This document shows, in pieces, positions 44,057 to 52,825 of a stretch of DNA of 64,000 bases. Made by a program: the position numbers and the translations under genes. Source of the DNA: Mesorhizobium sp. ES1-4 (lineage in GTDB: Bacteria; Pseudomonadota; Alphaproteobacteria; Rhizobiales; Rhizobiaceae); contig NZ_JAIUGV010000005.1 in assembly GCF_020164745.1 (NCBI RefSeq), positions 310,001 through 374,000 of the forward strand, given 5' to 3'. The notes beneath the pieces were generated by a model. The model had not been told where the DNA came from, did not search any database, and saw only the letters and a list, made by a program, of their open reading frames with translations. How positions within the stretch are numbered: the stretch's first letter is position 1; each line of letters opens with the position of its first letter.

Positions 44057-45004
44057 TTGCAGAAACGCCGTCTCGGTCGCACCGACCTTTCCATCGCGCC
44101 GCTGGTTCTGGGCGGCAATGTCTTCGGCTGGACCGCTGACGAGAAAACCTCTTTCGACCTGCTCGACCGCTTCGTCGGCGCGGGCCTCAATGCCATCGAT
44201 ACCGCCGACGCTTATTCGCGGTGGGTTCCCGGCAACAAAGGCGGCGAATCGGAAACCATCATCGGCAAATGGATGAAGGACCGGGGCAACCGCGACAAAG
44301 TGGTGGTGGTCACCAAGGTCGGCTCGGATATGGGCCAGGGCCACAGGGACCTGTCCGCCGCCTATATAGAAAAGGCCGTCGACGCGTCGCTGAAGCGGCT
44401 GCAGACCGAATTCATCGACCTTTACCTGTCGCACTGGCCGGACCCGACCACACCCTATGAGGAAACCCTCGGCGCTTATGAGAAGCTGCTCGCCAAGGGC
44501 AAGATCCGCTATGCCGGCTGTTCCAATCTCGACGCCGGCCAGTTGCGCGCTGCACTTGACGTGGCAAGCCTGCGCGGCCTGCCGCGCTACGAGGTGCTGC
44601 AGCCGGAATACAATCTCTACGACCGTTCCGCCTTCGACGGCCCGCTGCGCGACGTCTGCATGGCCGAGAATATCGGCGTCATCACCTATTTCAGCCTGGC
44701 CAAGGGTTTTCTCAGCGGCAAGTACCGCAGCGAGGCCGATCTCGGCCAAAGCGAGCGCGGGGAGGATGTCGGCAGCTATCTCAATCCACGCGGCATGCGC
44801 ATTCTTGCGGCGCTCGATGCCGTATCCGCCAGGCATTCGGCCAGGCAGGCGGAAGTGGCGCTTGCCTGGGTTATCGCGCGGCCAGGCGTCACCGCGCCGA
44901 TTGCCAGCGCCACCAAGCCGAGCCAGATGGACAGCCTGATCAAGGCGGTGTCATTGACGTTGAGCGCCGACGACATCGCCGAACTCGACAAGGCCAGCGC
45001 CTGA
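44057..45004 (+). CDS. aldo/keto reductase
   Basis: 315 residues from a TTG start (MQKRRLGRTDLSIAPLVLGG), supported by CGGAGA 7 bases upstream. The (beta/alpha)8 fold shows the catalytic Asp-Tyr region in NAIDTADAYSRWVPGN, the lysine in VVVTKVGSDMGQ, and the His in LYLSHWPDP. NADPH-dependent reduction of carbonyls is the family role. The substrate is unknown. It is followed 94 bases later by the LysE exporter gene on the same strand. Confidence 0.9.
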   Translation: MQKRRLGRTDLSIAPLVLGGNVFGWTADEKTSFDLLDRFVGAGLNAIDTADAYSRWVPGNKGGESETIIGKWMKDRGNRDKVVVVTKVGSDMGQGHRDLSAAYIEKAVDASLKRLQTEFIDLYLSHWPDPTTPYEETLGAYEKLLAKGKIRYAGCSNLDAGQLRAALDVASLRGLPRYEVLQPEYNLYDRSAFDGPLRDVCMAENIGVITYFSLAKGFLSGKYRSEADLGQSERGEDVGSYLNPRGMRILAALDAVSARHSARQAEVALAWVIARPGVTAPIASATKPSQMDSLIKAVSLTLSADDIAELDKASA

Positions 45005-45098
45005 GGCCGCTGGCAAGGCGGGACGCACGAACGTCCAATACGATCCTCATGTCCTGTCATACCGTCCTTCGCGCAAGGAGTAGGGGGTGGAGGATCGG

Positions 45099-45725
45099 AT
45101 GGCCGGACCGCTTGTTTGGCAGCCGGAGCTTTGGCGCCAATTGCTGGCGCTGCTGCTGGCAGCCACCGTCGTCATGGGCAGCCCGGGACCGGCGACGATA
45201 AGCGTCACCGCCGTTGGCGCCGCCTTCGGCTTGCGTCCTTCACTGCGCTATACCGGCGGGATCGTGCTGGGCACTATCGCCGTCCTGCTGGTCGTGGCGA
45301 CCGGGGTCATGGCGGCTCTGGCCTCGATGCCGAAGCTGGCGCCATTGCTGGTCGTGGCGTCCGCGGCCTACCTCCTCTATCTGGCTTTCAGGATCGCCAC
45401 CGCCCCGCCATTGGCTGAACGCGCCGCCAACGCGTCTCGCCCAACCTGGCTGGCTGGGTTTCTCCTGGCGGTCGCCAATCCCAAGGCCTATCTGGCGATC
45501 GCCGCCGTGTTCGCCGGCGCCTCGTCGAGCAAGGGCGGCGCCGAGCTCGGCGCGTGGACGAAACTGGCCGTTCTCGCGGTGATGATCGTTGTCATCCACG
45601 CCGCTTGGCTTCTTGCTGGTGCGGGGCTCGCGCGCTTTCTGCGCAGGCCTGTCGCCTCGCGGATCATCAATCTGGTCTTTGCCGCGATGCTGCTGCTGAC
45701 CATGGTGCTGGCGGTATACGGTTGA
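45099..45725 (+). CDS. LysE-family amino-acid exporter
   Basis: 208 residues from ATG 45099 with GGAGG at 5 bases; a GTG four codons earlier (45087) has its own AAGGAG at 6 bases, so two start options each have a ribosome site. Six hydrophobic segments and the LysE signature GSPGPATISVTAVGAAFG are present, with the NPKAYLAIAAVF motif in the middle. The protein is an inner-membrane efflux carrier for amino acids or homoserine lactones. Its 3' end converges on plsC. Confidence 0.88.
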   Translation: MAGPLVWQPELWRQLLALLLAATVVMGSPGPATISVTAVGAAFGLRPSLRYTGGIVLGTIAVLLVVATGVMAALASMPKLAPLLVVASAAYLLYLAFRIATAPPLAERAANASRPTWLAGFLLAVANPKAYLAIAAVFAGASSSKGGAELGAWTKLAVLAVMIVVIHAAWLLAGAGLARFLRRPVASRIINLVFAAMLLLTMVLAVYG

Positions 45726-45744
45726 CGATCAGGCCGCGGAGCCG

Positions 45745-46533
45745 TCAAGCCTTCGCGCCGAGCTCCCGCAACCGCTTTACCGCCGTTGGCGGCAGGGCCG
45801 GCGGGTCGGGCGCGCGCGATGCCTCGATGAGAAGCTGGTCACAGGCAGCCTCGGTCTCGCCGATCAGCCGCGCCATGAACTCGTCCTTGCCCAGGCCAGG
45901 CGGTATGGGTGGCAGGAAGCGCGCCTTGATGGTGCCGGGATAGCGCAGGAACTTGCGGCGCGGCCAATAGAGGCCGGCGACATGGGCGACCGGCACCACC
46001 GGAACGCCAAGCTGCGTGTAGATTTCGACGATGCCGTATTTGTAGGCCGGCTCGTCGCCCGGCGCCCGGCGCGTGCCCTCGGGATAGATGATCAGCTGGC
46101 GCGGGTTGCGCGCCAGCTCTTCCTTGGTCGCCGCGACCACGGCCTTCAACGCCTTGGAGCGGCTGCCGCGATGCACCGGGATCATGCGCATCTTCAAAAT
46201 GTACCAGCCGAAGAACGGGATCCAGGTCAGCTCGCGCTTCAGGATGTAAAGCGGGTCCTGGAGGAAAGGGAAGAAAGCGATCGCGTCCCAGAACGACTGG
46301 TGCTTGGGCGCCAGGATGAAGGAGCCCTCGGGCAGGTTTTCCTGCCCGGTGATGTCGTTCTTCGTTCCGGCGATCTTGTCATAGAGCCACATCGAGGTGC
46401 GCGACCAGAATTTCGGCACGAACCAGGCGCGGTGACGGGGCGAGAGGAAATAGTACGGAGTCCAGAGGATCATCTGGACGATCAGATTGACGTAGAAGAC
46501 GAAATTGAACGCCAGCGATCTGACATAGAGCAT
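45745..46533 (-). CDS. plsC: 1-acylglycerol-3-phosphate O-acyltransferase
   Basis: 262 residues. An N-terminal hydrophobic segment (7-30) is followed by the acyltransferase motif HX4D: His78 to Asp83 in KHQSFWD. Motifs IPVHRGSRSKAL and IIYPEGTRRAPGD complete the LPLAT signature. It acylates lysophosphatidic acid to phosphatidic acid at the inner membrane. In rhizobia I recall it following ydcF and ftsEX; here a LysR-DUF1348-PNPOx module separates them. Confidence 0.92.
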   Translation of the reverse strand: MLYVRSLAFNFVFYVNLIVQMILWTPYYFLSPRHRAWFVPKFWSRTSMWLYDKIAGTKNDITGQENLPEGSFILAPKHQSFWDAIAFFPFLQDPLYILKRELTWIPFFGWYILKMRMIPVHRGSRSKALKAVVAATKEELARNPRQLIIYPEGTRRAPGDEPAYKYGIVEIYTQLGVPVVPVAHVAGLYWPRRKFLRYPGTIKARFLPPIPPGLGKDEFMARLIGETEAACDQLLIEASRAPDPPALPPTAVKRLRELGAKA

Positions 46534-46651
46534 GGGGGAGGTCCGGTGAGGAGATGTGCGTTGGTTACACCAAGCGCGGTGAAAAAGGAAATGGCCTAGG
46601 CCTGTCGCGACCGATGACGAAGCAAGGTCTGGTGAGGGTCGGGGCCGGTCA

Positions 46652-47554
46652 CTACCCCAATCGCGCCAGCCGTTCCTTCAGGCGCGGCGCGGCGAAATCG
46701 AGAAAGGCACGCAGCTTGACCGGCAGCAGGCCGTGGCCCGCATGCACCAGGCTTACCGGCCACGGTTCCGGCTCGAATTCCTGCAACAGGATGCGCAACA
46801 TGCCCGACCGCACCGCCGCATCGACCTGGTACGAGAGAACCTTCGTTGGCCCGATGCCGGCAATCGCGGCGTCGATCGCTGCTTCGGCGGTATTGACCTG
46901 AAGCCGCGAGCGGACCTGGAGCGTGACTTCCGTCCTGCTGCTGGCGAAGGTCCATTGGGCAGCGGAGGCAAACCCGTCGAAAGTGACGCAACTGTGAGCG
47001 TCCAGATCGTCCAAGGTCGTGGGCGTGCCATGCGCAGCCAGATAGGCCGGGCTTGCACAGACGACGCGGCGGATCGAGCCGACGCCAATGGCGACTAGGC
47101 TCGAGTCGGGCAATTGGCCGATGCGGAGGGCAAGGTCGAAATGGTCCTCGACCAACTGGGTTATGCGGTCCGCCAGGGTGAGGCGGATGCTGACGTCGGG
47201 ATAGGCCGCCAGAAAGCCGGTGACGACCGGCAGCACGTGAAGGCGACCGAAGACGACCGGCGCGGTGATGGCCAGTTCCCCGGTCGGCGCGCTGTACTCG
47301 CCCGCCGCCGCGCGTTCCGCCTCGCCGACATCGTCGAGGATGCGGCGGCAGGCCGCAAGATAGGCCTGGCCGGCATTGGTCGGCGTCAGCCGGCGCGGCG
47401 AGCGGTTCAGGAGCCGTGTGTTCAGATGGCGCTCCAGATCTGAAACCTTGCGGCTGACGGTGGCCAGCGGAATGCCGAAGCGGCGGGCCGCGGCGGAAAG
47501 GCTGCCGGCCTCCACCACGGCGACAAACAGGGACATGGCCTCGAGACGATCCAT
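46652..47554 (-). CDS. LysR-family transcriptional regulator
   Basis: 300 residues. The winged helix-turn-helix occupies 1-60 (MSLFVAVVEAGSLSAAARRF and VSRKVSDLERHLNTRLLNRS), and the periplasmic-binding-like sensor domain follows. It is divergent from the DUF1348-PNPOx pair with 121 bases between starts. That gap contains TGCAAACATGCCA (T-N11-A, 47584-47596) with a second TGCA half-site 3 bases on, a candidate LysR box. It most likely controls the neighbouring pair; the inducer is unknown. Confidence 0.88.
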   Translation of the reverse strand: MDRLEAMSLFVAVVEAGSLSAAARRFGIPLATVSRKVSDLERHLNTRLLNRSPRRLTPTNAGQAYLAACRRILDDVGEAERAAAGEYSAPTGELAITAPVVFGRLHVLPVVTGFLAAYPDVSIRLTLADRITQLVEDHFDLALRIGQLPDSSLVAIGVGSIRRVVCASPAYLAAHGTPTTLDDLDAHSCVTFDGFASAAQWTFASSRTEVTLQVRSRLQVNTAEAAIDAAIAGIGPTKVLSYQVDAAVRSGMLRILLQEFEPEPWPVSLVHAGHGLLPVKLRAFLDFAAPRLKERLARLG

Positions 47555-47675
47555 TGCGGCTTCCAGAAAATGGAAGGATAGCTTGCAAACATGCCATCTG
47601 CATTAAAAAGGTGGAAGGCCCTACATCTGTCGGCGCGGCTCGCCTATGGCGGCCGTGATCGACGAGGGAACCGCC

Positions 47676-48146
47676 ATGTCCGAGAACCGCCCGCCGCTTC
47701 CGCCGTTTACCGCCGAGACGTCAGCCCAGAAGGCGCGCATGGCCGAGGATGCCTGGAATTCGCGCGATCCGGCGCGGGTTGCGCTTGCCTATACGGCGGA
47801 CAGCCGTTGGCGCAATCGCTCCGAATTCCTGCAAGGCCGCGATGCGATCCAGGCGTTCCTGACGCGCAAATGGAGCCGCGAGCTCGACTACCGGCTGATC
47901 AAGGAAGTCTGGGCCTTTCACGGCAATCGCATCGCGGTGCGGTTCGCCTATGAATGGCATGACGACAGCGGCTCCTGGTTCCGCAGCTACGGCAATGAGA
48001 ACTGGGAGTTCGACGAGCACGGGCTGATGCGCCTGCGCATCGCCAGCATCAACGACCTGCCGATCGCCGAGGCCGAGCGCCGATATCACTGGCCGCTCGG
48101 CCGGCGGCCGGACGACCATCCATCCCTATCGGAACTCGGGCTTTAG
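47676..48146 (+). CDS. DUF1348 (NTF2-like) protein
   Basis: 156 residues from ATG 47676. The protein is a small NTF2-like alpha+beta barrel of the DUF1348 family, with [36 protein letters not shown] and the late [15 protein letters not shown]. No catalytic role is established; members are often small stress or detoxification proteins. It begins the transcript divergent from the LysR gene and is followed 24 bases later by the PNPOx gene. Confidence 0.85.
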   Translation: MSENRPPLPPFTAETSAQKARMAEDAWNSRDPARVALAYTADSRWRNRSEFLQGRDAIQAFLTRKWSRELDYRLIKEVWAFHGNRIAVRFAYEWHDDSGSWFRSYGNENWEFDEHGLMRLRIASINDLPIAEAERRYHWPLGRRPDDHPSLSELGL

Positions 48147-48170
48147 AAACGTTTCCTGCAGGAGGTTTGG

Positions 48171-48803
48171 ATGAACGCACACGCCTTTACGAGCGATGTC
48201 GCCTTCACACCGACGGTCAAGGCGATCCAGGCGCGCAAGGGTTCGCGCCAATCGTACGCCCGCGTAGAGGAGCATGGCGGCTGGCAGTCGGCGATCACAC
48301 CGGACCTTGCCGCCTTCATCGCAATGCAGACCAGCGTCTTCCTGTCGACGGCCAATGGCGATGGCCAGCCCTACATCCAGCATCGCGGCGGCCCTGCCGG
48401 CTTTCTCAAGGTGCTCGACGAGAAGACGATCGGCTTCGCGGATTTTGCCGGCAACAGGCAGTTCATCACCCAGGGCAATCTGGCCGACAATTCGCGCGCC
48501 TTCCTGTTCCTGATCGACTACATGATGCGCCAGCGCATCAAGATCTGGGGTACGGCACGCGTCATCGAAAACGATGCCGAGTTGATGACGCGGCTGATGC
48601 CGCCGGACTACAAGGCGCGTCCCGAACAGATCATCCTGTTCACCATCTCGGCGTGGGATGCCAATTGCCCGCAACATATACCGCAGCGCTTCGAGGCTGC
48701 GGATGTGGCAGCGGCGCTTGGCGAGCGCGACAGGCGCATCCAGCAGCTTGAACAGGAGATCGCGCGCCTCAAGGGCGTGCCAGAGGGCGCAGCCAAGCAA
48801 TGA
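48171..48803 (+). CDS. pyridoxamine 5'-phosphate oxidase-like flavoprotein
   Basis: 210 residues with AGGAGG 7 bases upstream of ATG 48171. The split-barrel PNPOx domain covers about 40-170 (FLSTANGDGQPYIQHRGGP, GNRQFITQGNLADN and the RIKIWGTARVI strand). A coiled helix (ALGERDRRIQQLEQEIARLK) closes the protein. Members of this class bind flavin and reduce small molecules; they are not true PdxH enzymes. It is co-transcribed with DUF1348 under the divergent LysR regulator. Confidence 0.85.
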   Translation: MNAHAFTSDVAFTPTVKAIQARKGSRQSYARVEEHGGWQSAITPDLAAFIAMQTSVFLSTANGDGQPYIQHRGGPAGFLKVLDEKTIGFADFAGNRQFITQGNLADNSRAFLFLIDYMMRQRIKIWGTARVIENDAELMTRLMPPDYKARPEQIILFTISAWDANCPQHIPQRFEAADVAAALGERDRRIQQLEQEIARLKGVPEGAAKQ

Positions 48804-48810
48804 TGCCGGC

Positions 48811-49536
48811 TCAGCCGCCGCCGGCCGTGTCGGCCAACGCGATGCCATCCGGCGTCGGTTTCACCGGGATAATTCCGCGAGCCAGCGCCAGGAGGTATTT
48901 GGTATATTCGGTGAACAGCACGCGCAACGCCCGCGGCTTGGTCAGCCAGCCGCCATTGTCGAGGTTGGAATTGACCACCGGGTAAGGTTCAAGCTTGGCA
49001 CCATGCAGCAGGCGGCCCATCTCCAACAGGCTGCGCGGCATGTGATAATTGTTGGTGACCAGGATCACCGTGCCATAGGCATGATTTTCCACCCATTTAG
49101 CGCTTTCCTCGGCATTGCCGATCGTGTCGAGCGCGGCACGATCGATGTCGACGCAGCAGGAAAACAGCTTCTTGTCACCACCGGTCGCCGCCTGCAGTTG
49201 GTGACGGCTGGCGGAGGGATGCACGCCACTGATCAGCAACCGCTCGCCCTTGCCGGATGCCAGCAACTCCATCGCCGCGTCGAGGCGCGATTGGCCGCCG
49301 GTCAACACGATGATGGCATCGGCCTTGGCCGGGTTGGCGGGCGTGGTCAGATGGCTGATCTTGTTGGCGAACCAGCCGAAGCCGCCGGCAAACAGTGTTG
49401 CAAGGATGAGCAGCGAGAGAAGGGAGAGGCGCAACGCAGCCCACAAACGGCCGGCCTTGCCGTGGCCGCGCGAACGAACAGCCACCACTGGTATTTGTCC
49501 AGCCGTCCCGGTCGAATCCCGCACGTCCATGGCCAT
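48811..49536 (-). CDS. YdcF-family membrane protein (DUF218)
   Basis: 241 residues from ATG 49536 (second ATG at 49530). One hydrophobic segment at about 32-58 precedes a DUF218 domain with DAIIVLTGGQSRLDAAMELL, ERLLISGVHP, and VTNNYHMPRSLLEMGR near 165-180. The family is linked to cell-envelope processes (SanA/YdcF), presumably in the periplasm or at the inner membrane; the reaction is unknown. It lies downstream of ftsE-ftsX on the same strand, 111 bases from ftsX, as I recall for other rhizobia. Confidence 0.85.
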   Translation of the reverse strand: MAMDVRDSTGTAGQIPVVAVRSRGHGKAGRLWAALRLSLLSLLILATLFAGGFGWFANKISHLTTPANPAKADAIIVLTGGQSRLDAAMELLASGKGERLLISGVHPSASRHQLQAATGGDKKLFSCCVDIDRAALDTIGNAEESAKWVENHAYGTVILVTNNYHMPRSLLEMGRLLHGAKLEPYPVVNSNLDNGGWLTKPRALRVLFTEYTKYLLALARGIIPVKPTPDGIALADTAGGG

Positions 49537-49647
49537 ATGGTTAATCCTGAAACGCGGCCTTTGGTAGATAAAAGACGCACTTTGCGTTACGCCCATTCTC
49601 CATCCGTGATCACTTTCATCCACGCCGTCCAACCAACCACAAGGCAC

Positions 49648-50634
49648 TCATGCATCGGGCTGGCGGACGTCGATGTCGCTGAGATAGGCGACGACGGTGA
49701 CGTGCGAGGTTGCGGCCGTCAGCGCGCCGATGACCAGCACCATCAGGACGACGCCGAGATAGCCCGCCGAGCCGATGGCGAAATTGCCGAACAGGGCGGT
49801 TGCCTGGTCGGCTTGCGGCGTTGCCATGTTGCGCGACGACCACCACGAAAAGACGATGAAGACGAGCACCGCGGCGGTCCCCCCCGCGGCGGCGCCCTTC
49901 ATGCCGGTAATCAGGAAATGCCGGCGGAATTCGCGTGCGATGAACCGCGCCTCGGCGCCGACGAAGTGCAGCACCTCGATGATGTGACCGTTGCCGTCCA
50001 TGGCGCCGCGGGTCGCGAACACCACGGTCAGCACCGTCGCCGACAGCATCAACGCCAGCACGGCGACGCCGATGGTCACCGTTGTGCGGGCCATGGCCAC
50101 CAGCCGGTCGACCCAGGTGCGGTGGTCGTCGAGCGACGCGCTCGGCAGTTTCGGCGTGATCGCGGCGCGCATGGCGGCGAAATCGGGCGGACTGTTCTCG
50201 TCGATGGTGACGATGATCAGGCGCGGCACCGGCAGGTCGTCGATGTTGAGGCCCGAACCCAGCCAAGGCTCCAGCAGCCTGGCGGTCGCTTCGCGGTCGA
50301 TGATCCGGGTCGACTTCACACCCGGGAATTCGCCGGCGATCCGCGACGCCTGGTTGAGGGCCGCCTCCATGTCGAGGCCGTCGGCCGGCTTGATCTGGAT
50401 GGTCGCCTCGCGCGAAATCTGGTTTTCCCAGACCGAGGCGGTGTCGCGCACCAGCGTCACCGCGCCGAAGGTCAGGCAGGACAGGAAGGTCATGATGGCG
50501 ATGACCAGCACCAGGGCGCGGCCGGCAATGTTCTGCGCCGGTACTATCGGCGCCATCTTGCGCTGGGCGCGCGGTCTTGCGGCGGCTGCCTCGGCATCGT
50601 GCTCCTCGAAATGGTCGGCGGACAGATCAGTCAT
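49648..50634 (-). CDS. ftsX: cell-division ABC permease FtsX
   Basis: 328 residues. An N-terminal cytoplasmic tail (1-38), the first transmembrane helix (about 39-63), a large periplasmic loop (64-180), then three further helices (about 185-210, 235-260, 285-315) reproduce FtsX topology. FtsEX controls peptidoglycan hydrolases at the division septum. The start overlaps the ftsE 3' end by eight bases, giving coupled translation with the ATPase. Confidence 0.92.
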   Translation of the reverse strand: MTDLSADHFEEHDAEAAAARPRAQRKMAPIVPAQNIAGRALVLVIAIMTFLSCLTFGAVTLVRDTASVWENQISREATIQIKPADGLDMEAALNQASRIAGEFPGVKSTRIIDREATARLLEPWLGSGLNIDDLPVPRLIIVTIDENSPPDFAAMRAAITPKLPSASLDDHRTWVDRLVAMARTTVTIGVAVLALMLSATVLTVVFATRGAMDGNGHIIEVLHFVGAEARFIAREFRRHFLITGMKGAAAGGTAAVLVFIVFSWWSSRNMATPQADQATALFGNFAIGSAGYLGVVLMVLVIGALTAATSHVTVVAYLSDIDVRQPDA

Positions 50635-51286
50635 AGATGTCCAGCCTTCCGCCGGCCAGGATCATGCGGCGCGCGTCGACCTGTTCCATCAGGCCAAGAT
50701 CGTGGGTCGCGATCACCACGGCGGTGCCGAGGCGATTGAGCTCGATGAACAGCCTGAGCAGGCGCCGCGCCAGCGGCGGATCGACATTGCCGGTCGGCTC
50801 GTCGGCGAGCAGGATCTCGGGCTGCTCGATCAGGGCGCGGGCAATCGCGGCGCGCTGCTTCTCGCCGCCCGACAGGACCGGCGGCAGCACATGCATGCGC
50901 TCACCGAGACCCACCCATTTCAACAGCTCGGTGACATCGGTGCGGTAGCTCGCTTCCTCGCGCCCGCGCACGCGCAGCGGCAGCGCGACGTTCTCATAGG
51001 TAGTCATGTGGTCGAGCAGGCGAAAATCCTGGAACACCACGCCGATGCGGCGGCGCAGATGCGGCAGTTCGGTGCGCGAGATGCGAGAGCGGTCCTTGCC
51101 GAAGATGGTGATCAGTCCGCGTGTGGGCTTCAGCGACATGAACAGAAGGCGTAGCAGGGTCGTCTTGCCGGCGCCCGAAGGTCCGCTCAGGAACTGGAAG
51201 GAGCGCTCCGGTATGTGCAGGGAGATGTCGCGGAGGATTTCCGGACCCATGCCATAGCGGAGGCCGACATTTTCGAAGCGAATCAA
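50627..51286 (-). CDS. ftsE: cell-division ABC ATPase FtsE
   Basis: 219 residues, the normal length. Walker A is GPSGAGKT at 35-42, the Q-loop and signature LSGGEKQRAAIARAL are intact, and Walker B reads EILLADEPTGNVD. It powers FtsX to activate wall hydrolases at the division site from the cytoplasmic face. The gene leads the ftsE-ftsX-ydcF group; upstream, a palindromic repeat (51308-51358) separates it from the divergent gene at 51538. Confidence 0.95.
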   Translation of the reverse strand: MIRFENVGLRYGMGPEILRDISLHIPERSFQFLSGPSGAGKTTLLRLLFMSLKPTRGLITIFGKDRSRISRTELPHLRRRIGVVFQDFRLLDHMTTYENVALPLRVRGREEASYRTDVTELLKWVGLGERMHVLPPVLSGGEKQRAAIARALIEQPEILLADEPTGNVDPPLARRLLRLFIELNRLGTAVVIATHDLGLMEQVDARRMILAGGRLDIYD

Positions 51287-51307
51287 TTTCGGCGACCTGA
51301 AATTCCT

Positions 51308-51358
51308 AGAGCATGATGCCGAAAAGTGTGACGCGGTTTTCGGGCGACATCATGCTCT
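51308..51358. repeat. rhizobial palindromic repeat upstream of ftsE
   Basis: AGAGCATGATG and CATCATGCTCT form perfect 11-base outer arms, with inner CCGAAAA / TTTTCGG. It has the same layout as the element at 37730-37777. It occupies the middle of the divergent gap between ftsE and the membrane-anchored gene at 51538. I recall this AGAGCATGATGCCGAAAAGT family as one of the most numerous intergenic repeats in Mesorhizobium and relatives. Confidence 0.85.
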
Positions 51359-51537
51359 GTGTCTTCTAGGGCCGGCGGCGAGCCGGCCTGTTCTGCGAAA
51401 AGACCATCGGCCGGCATGGTTAACCGGCGGTTAATTCCTGGGCTGTTTCGGCGCGTCACGAGAGCTCCGGTGGGGAAGCGTTAACTATTTGTGTTTACGC
51501 AAAAGAAACGAAAAGCGAACAGGTGCAATTCTGGGCC

Positions 51538-52182
51538 ATGATGGCTGACCAGCGAACCGCGCGCCCGGTTTCCGGCGAAATCATGACCGATCCACCGGCA
51601 ATTGCCATGGCGGACCGGATCGTGCGCGGTCGGGCGGACGATATCGTTGATGCCGATTATGAAGTGATGCCGCGCTTTGCCTCTGCCGTGGAAAGCGATT
51701 CACCGCCGCCGCGCGCGATCGTCCCCCCGCCCATCGAGGGCATGGATATGTTGCGCAAGCCGGAAACGCCGGCGCAACGGCCACCGGCCTCGCGGGGCGG
51801 GCCAATCTTCTGGATCGCCGGCATCGGTGCCGCCCTTGCCGCGTTCTGGGTCTCCGGCGGACATGCGCTGATGCGCCAGGCGCCGTTCTTGTCCGGCGCG
51901 CAAGCGTCGGCGCTGACGATTTCAGGCGTCACCTCACGGGTCGATGCTTCGGGAGCCAATCCGGTGCTGTTCGTCGATGGGGAGGCCGCCAATGACGGGA
52001 CGAGGCCGGCAACAATGCCGCCTCTGGAAATCCGGGTGACGGGCAATGACGGGCGCATGATCCGCTATAGGTTGGGGACATCGGGCCGCTCGCTGGCGTC
52101 GGGCGAAAGATTCGGCTTTGCCAGCCGGCTCGACGTGCCTAAGAACGGCGTAAGAACCGTTTTGGTTACTTTCGCCGAGTAG
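51538..52182 (+). CDS. membrane-anchored hypothetical protein
   Basis: 214 residues from ATG 51538, with another ATG one codon later and an upstream GTG at 51523. A Pro-rich, disordered N-terminus (1-85) leads to one hydrophobic segment near 88-104 (IFWIAGIGAALAAFWVSGG) and a beta-rich C-terminal domain. The C-terminal half resembles the part of rhizobial DUF3426/MJ0042 zinc-ribbon proteins that follows their membrane helix. The N-terminal CxxC zinc ribbon expected of that family is not present. Function unknown. hpt follows after 25 bases. Confidence 0.7.
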   Translation: MMADQRTARPVSGEIMTDPPAIAMADRIVRGRADDIVDADYEVMPRFASAVESDSPPPRAIVPPPIEGMDMLRKPETPAQRPPASRGGPIFWIAGIGAALAAFWVSGGHALMRQAPFLSGAQASALTISGVTSRVDASGANPVLFVDGEAANDGTRPATMPPLEIRVTGNDGRMIRYRLGTSGRSLASGERFGFASRLDVPKNGVRTVLVTFAE

Positions 52183-52207
52183 GCGATCACCGGGGAAGAC
52201 CACCAGC

Positions 52208-52750
52208 ATGCCAATCGTACGCGGCAAGGACATCGAAGTCCTGTTTTCGGCATCGGCGATCGCGCGGCGCAATCTCGAACTCGCCAAGGAGATCGCCGGG
52301 CACGACTATCACGATCTGCTGGTGATTTCGGTGCTGAAGGGCTCGTTCATCTTCGCCGCCGACCTGATCCGCGCCATGCACGATGTCGGCCTGTCGCCCG
52401 AGGTCGAGTTCATCTTCATCTCCAGTTATGGCGCCGGTACCACCAGCGGCGAGGTGAGGGTGCTGCGCGACATCGACAATGAGGTCGCCGGCCGCGACGT
52501 GCTGCTGATCGACGACATTCTGGAATCGGGCAAGACGCTGAGCTTCACCCGCGACCTGATGCTGTCGCGCGGTGCGAAAAGCTGTTCCATCGCCGTTCTG
52601 CTCGACAAGCGCATGCGCCGTCAGACCGCGCTCAATGCCGACTATGTCGGCTTCGACTGCCCCGATTATTTCGTCGTCGGCTACGGCATGGACGTCGCGC
52701 ATGCCTTCCGCGAACTGCCGTTCGTGGGTGTCGTCAAGGGCGACGTCTGA
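52208..52750 (+). CDS. hpt: hypoxanthine phosphoribosyltransferase
   Basis: 180 residues. The PRPP-binding loop VLLIDDILESGKT is at 98-110, with the preceding VLKGSFIFAADLIRA and the later CPDYFVVGYGMD typical of HPRTs. It salvages hypoxanthine (and guanine) to nucleotides in the cytoplasm. It is on the same strand between the unknown gene upstream and cpdR, which begins 75 bases later after a small palindrome. Confidence 0.95.
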   Translation: MPIVRGKDIEVLFSASAIARRNLELAKEIAGHDYHDLLVISVLKGSFIFAADLIRAMHDVGLSPEVEFIFISSYGAGTTSGEVRVLRDIDNEVAGRDVLLIDDILESGKTLSFTRDLMLSRGAKSCSIAVLLDKRMRRQTALNADYVGFDCPDYFVVGYGMDVAHAFRELPFVGVVKGDV

Positions 52751-52790
52751 GCGACCGCCAAAAAGACTTGCCGGCCGCTTCCGCTTTCAG

Positions 52791-52806
52791 GAAAAGTCAA
52801 CTTTTC
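52791..52806. repeat. short perfect palindrome before cpdR
   Basis: GAAAAGT and ACTTTTC flank two bases, 19 bases before the cpdR start. The core resembles the inner arms of the dispersed repeats at 37730 and 51308 without their outer arms, so it could be a repeat remnant or an operator for cpdR. Confidence 0.5.
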
Positions 52807-52825
52807 GCCGCCAAACATGCCGGCC

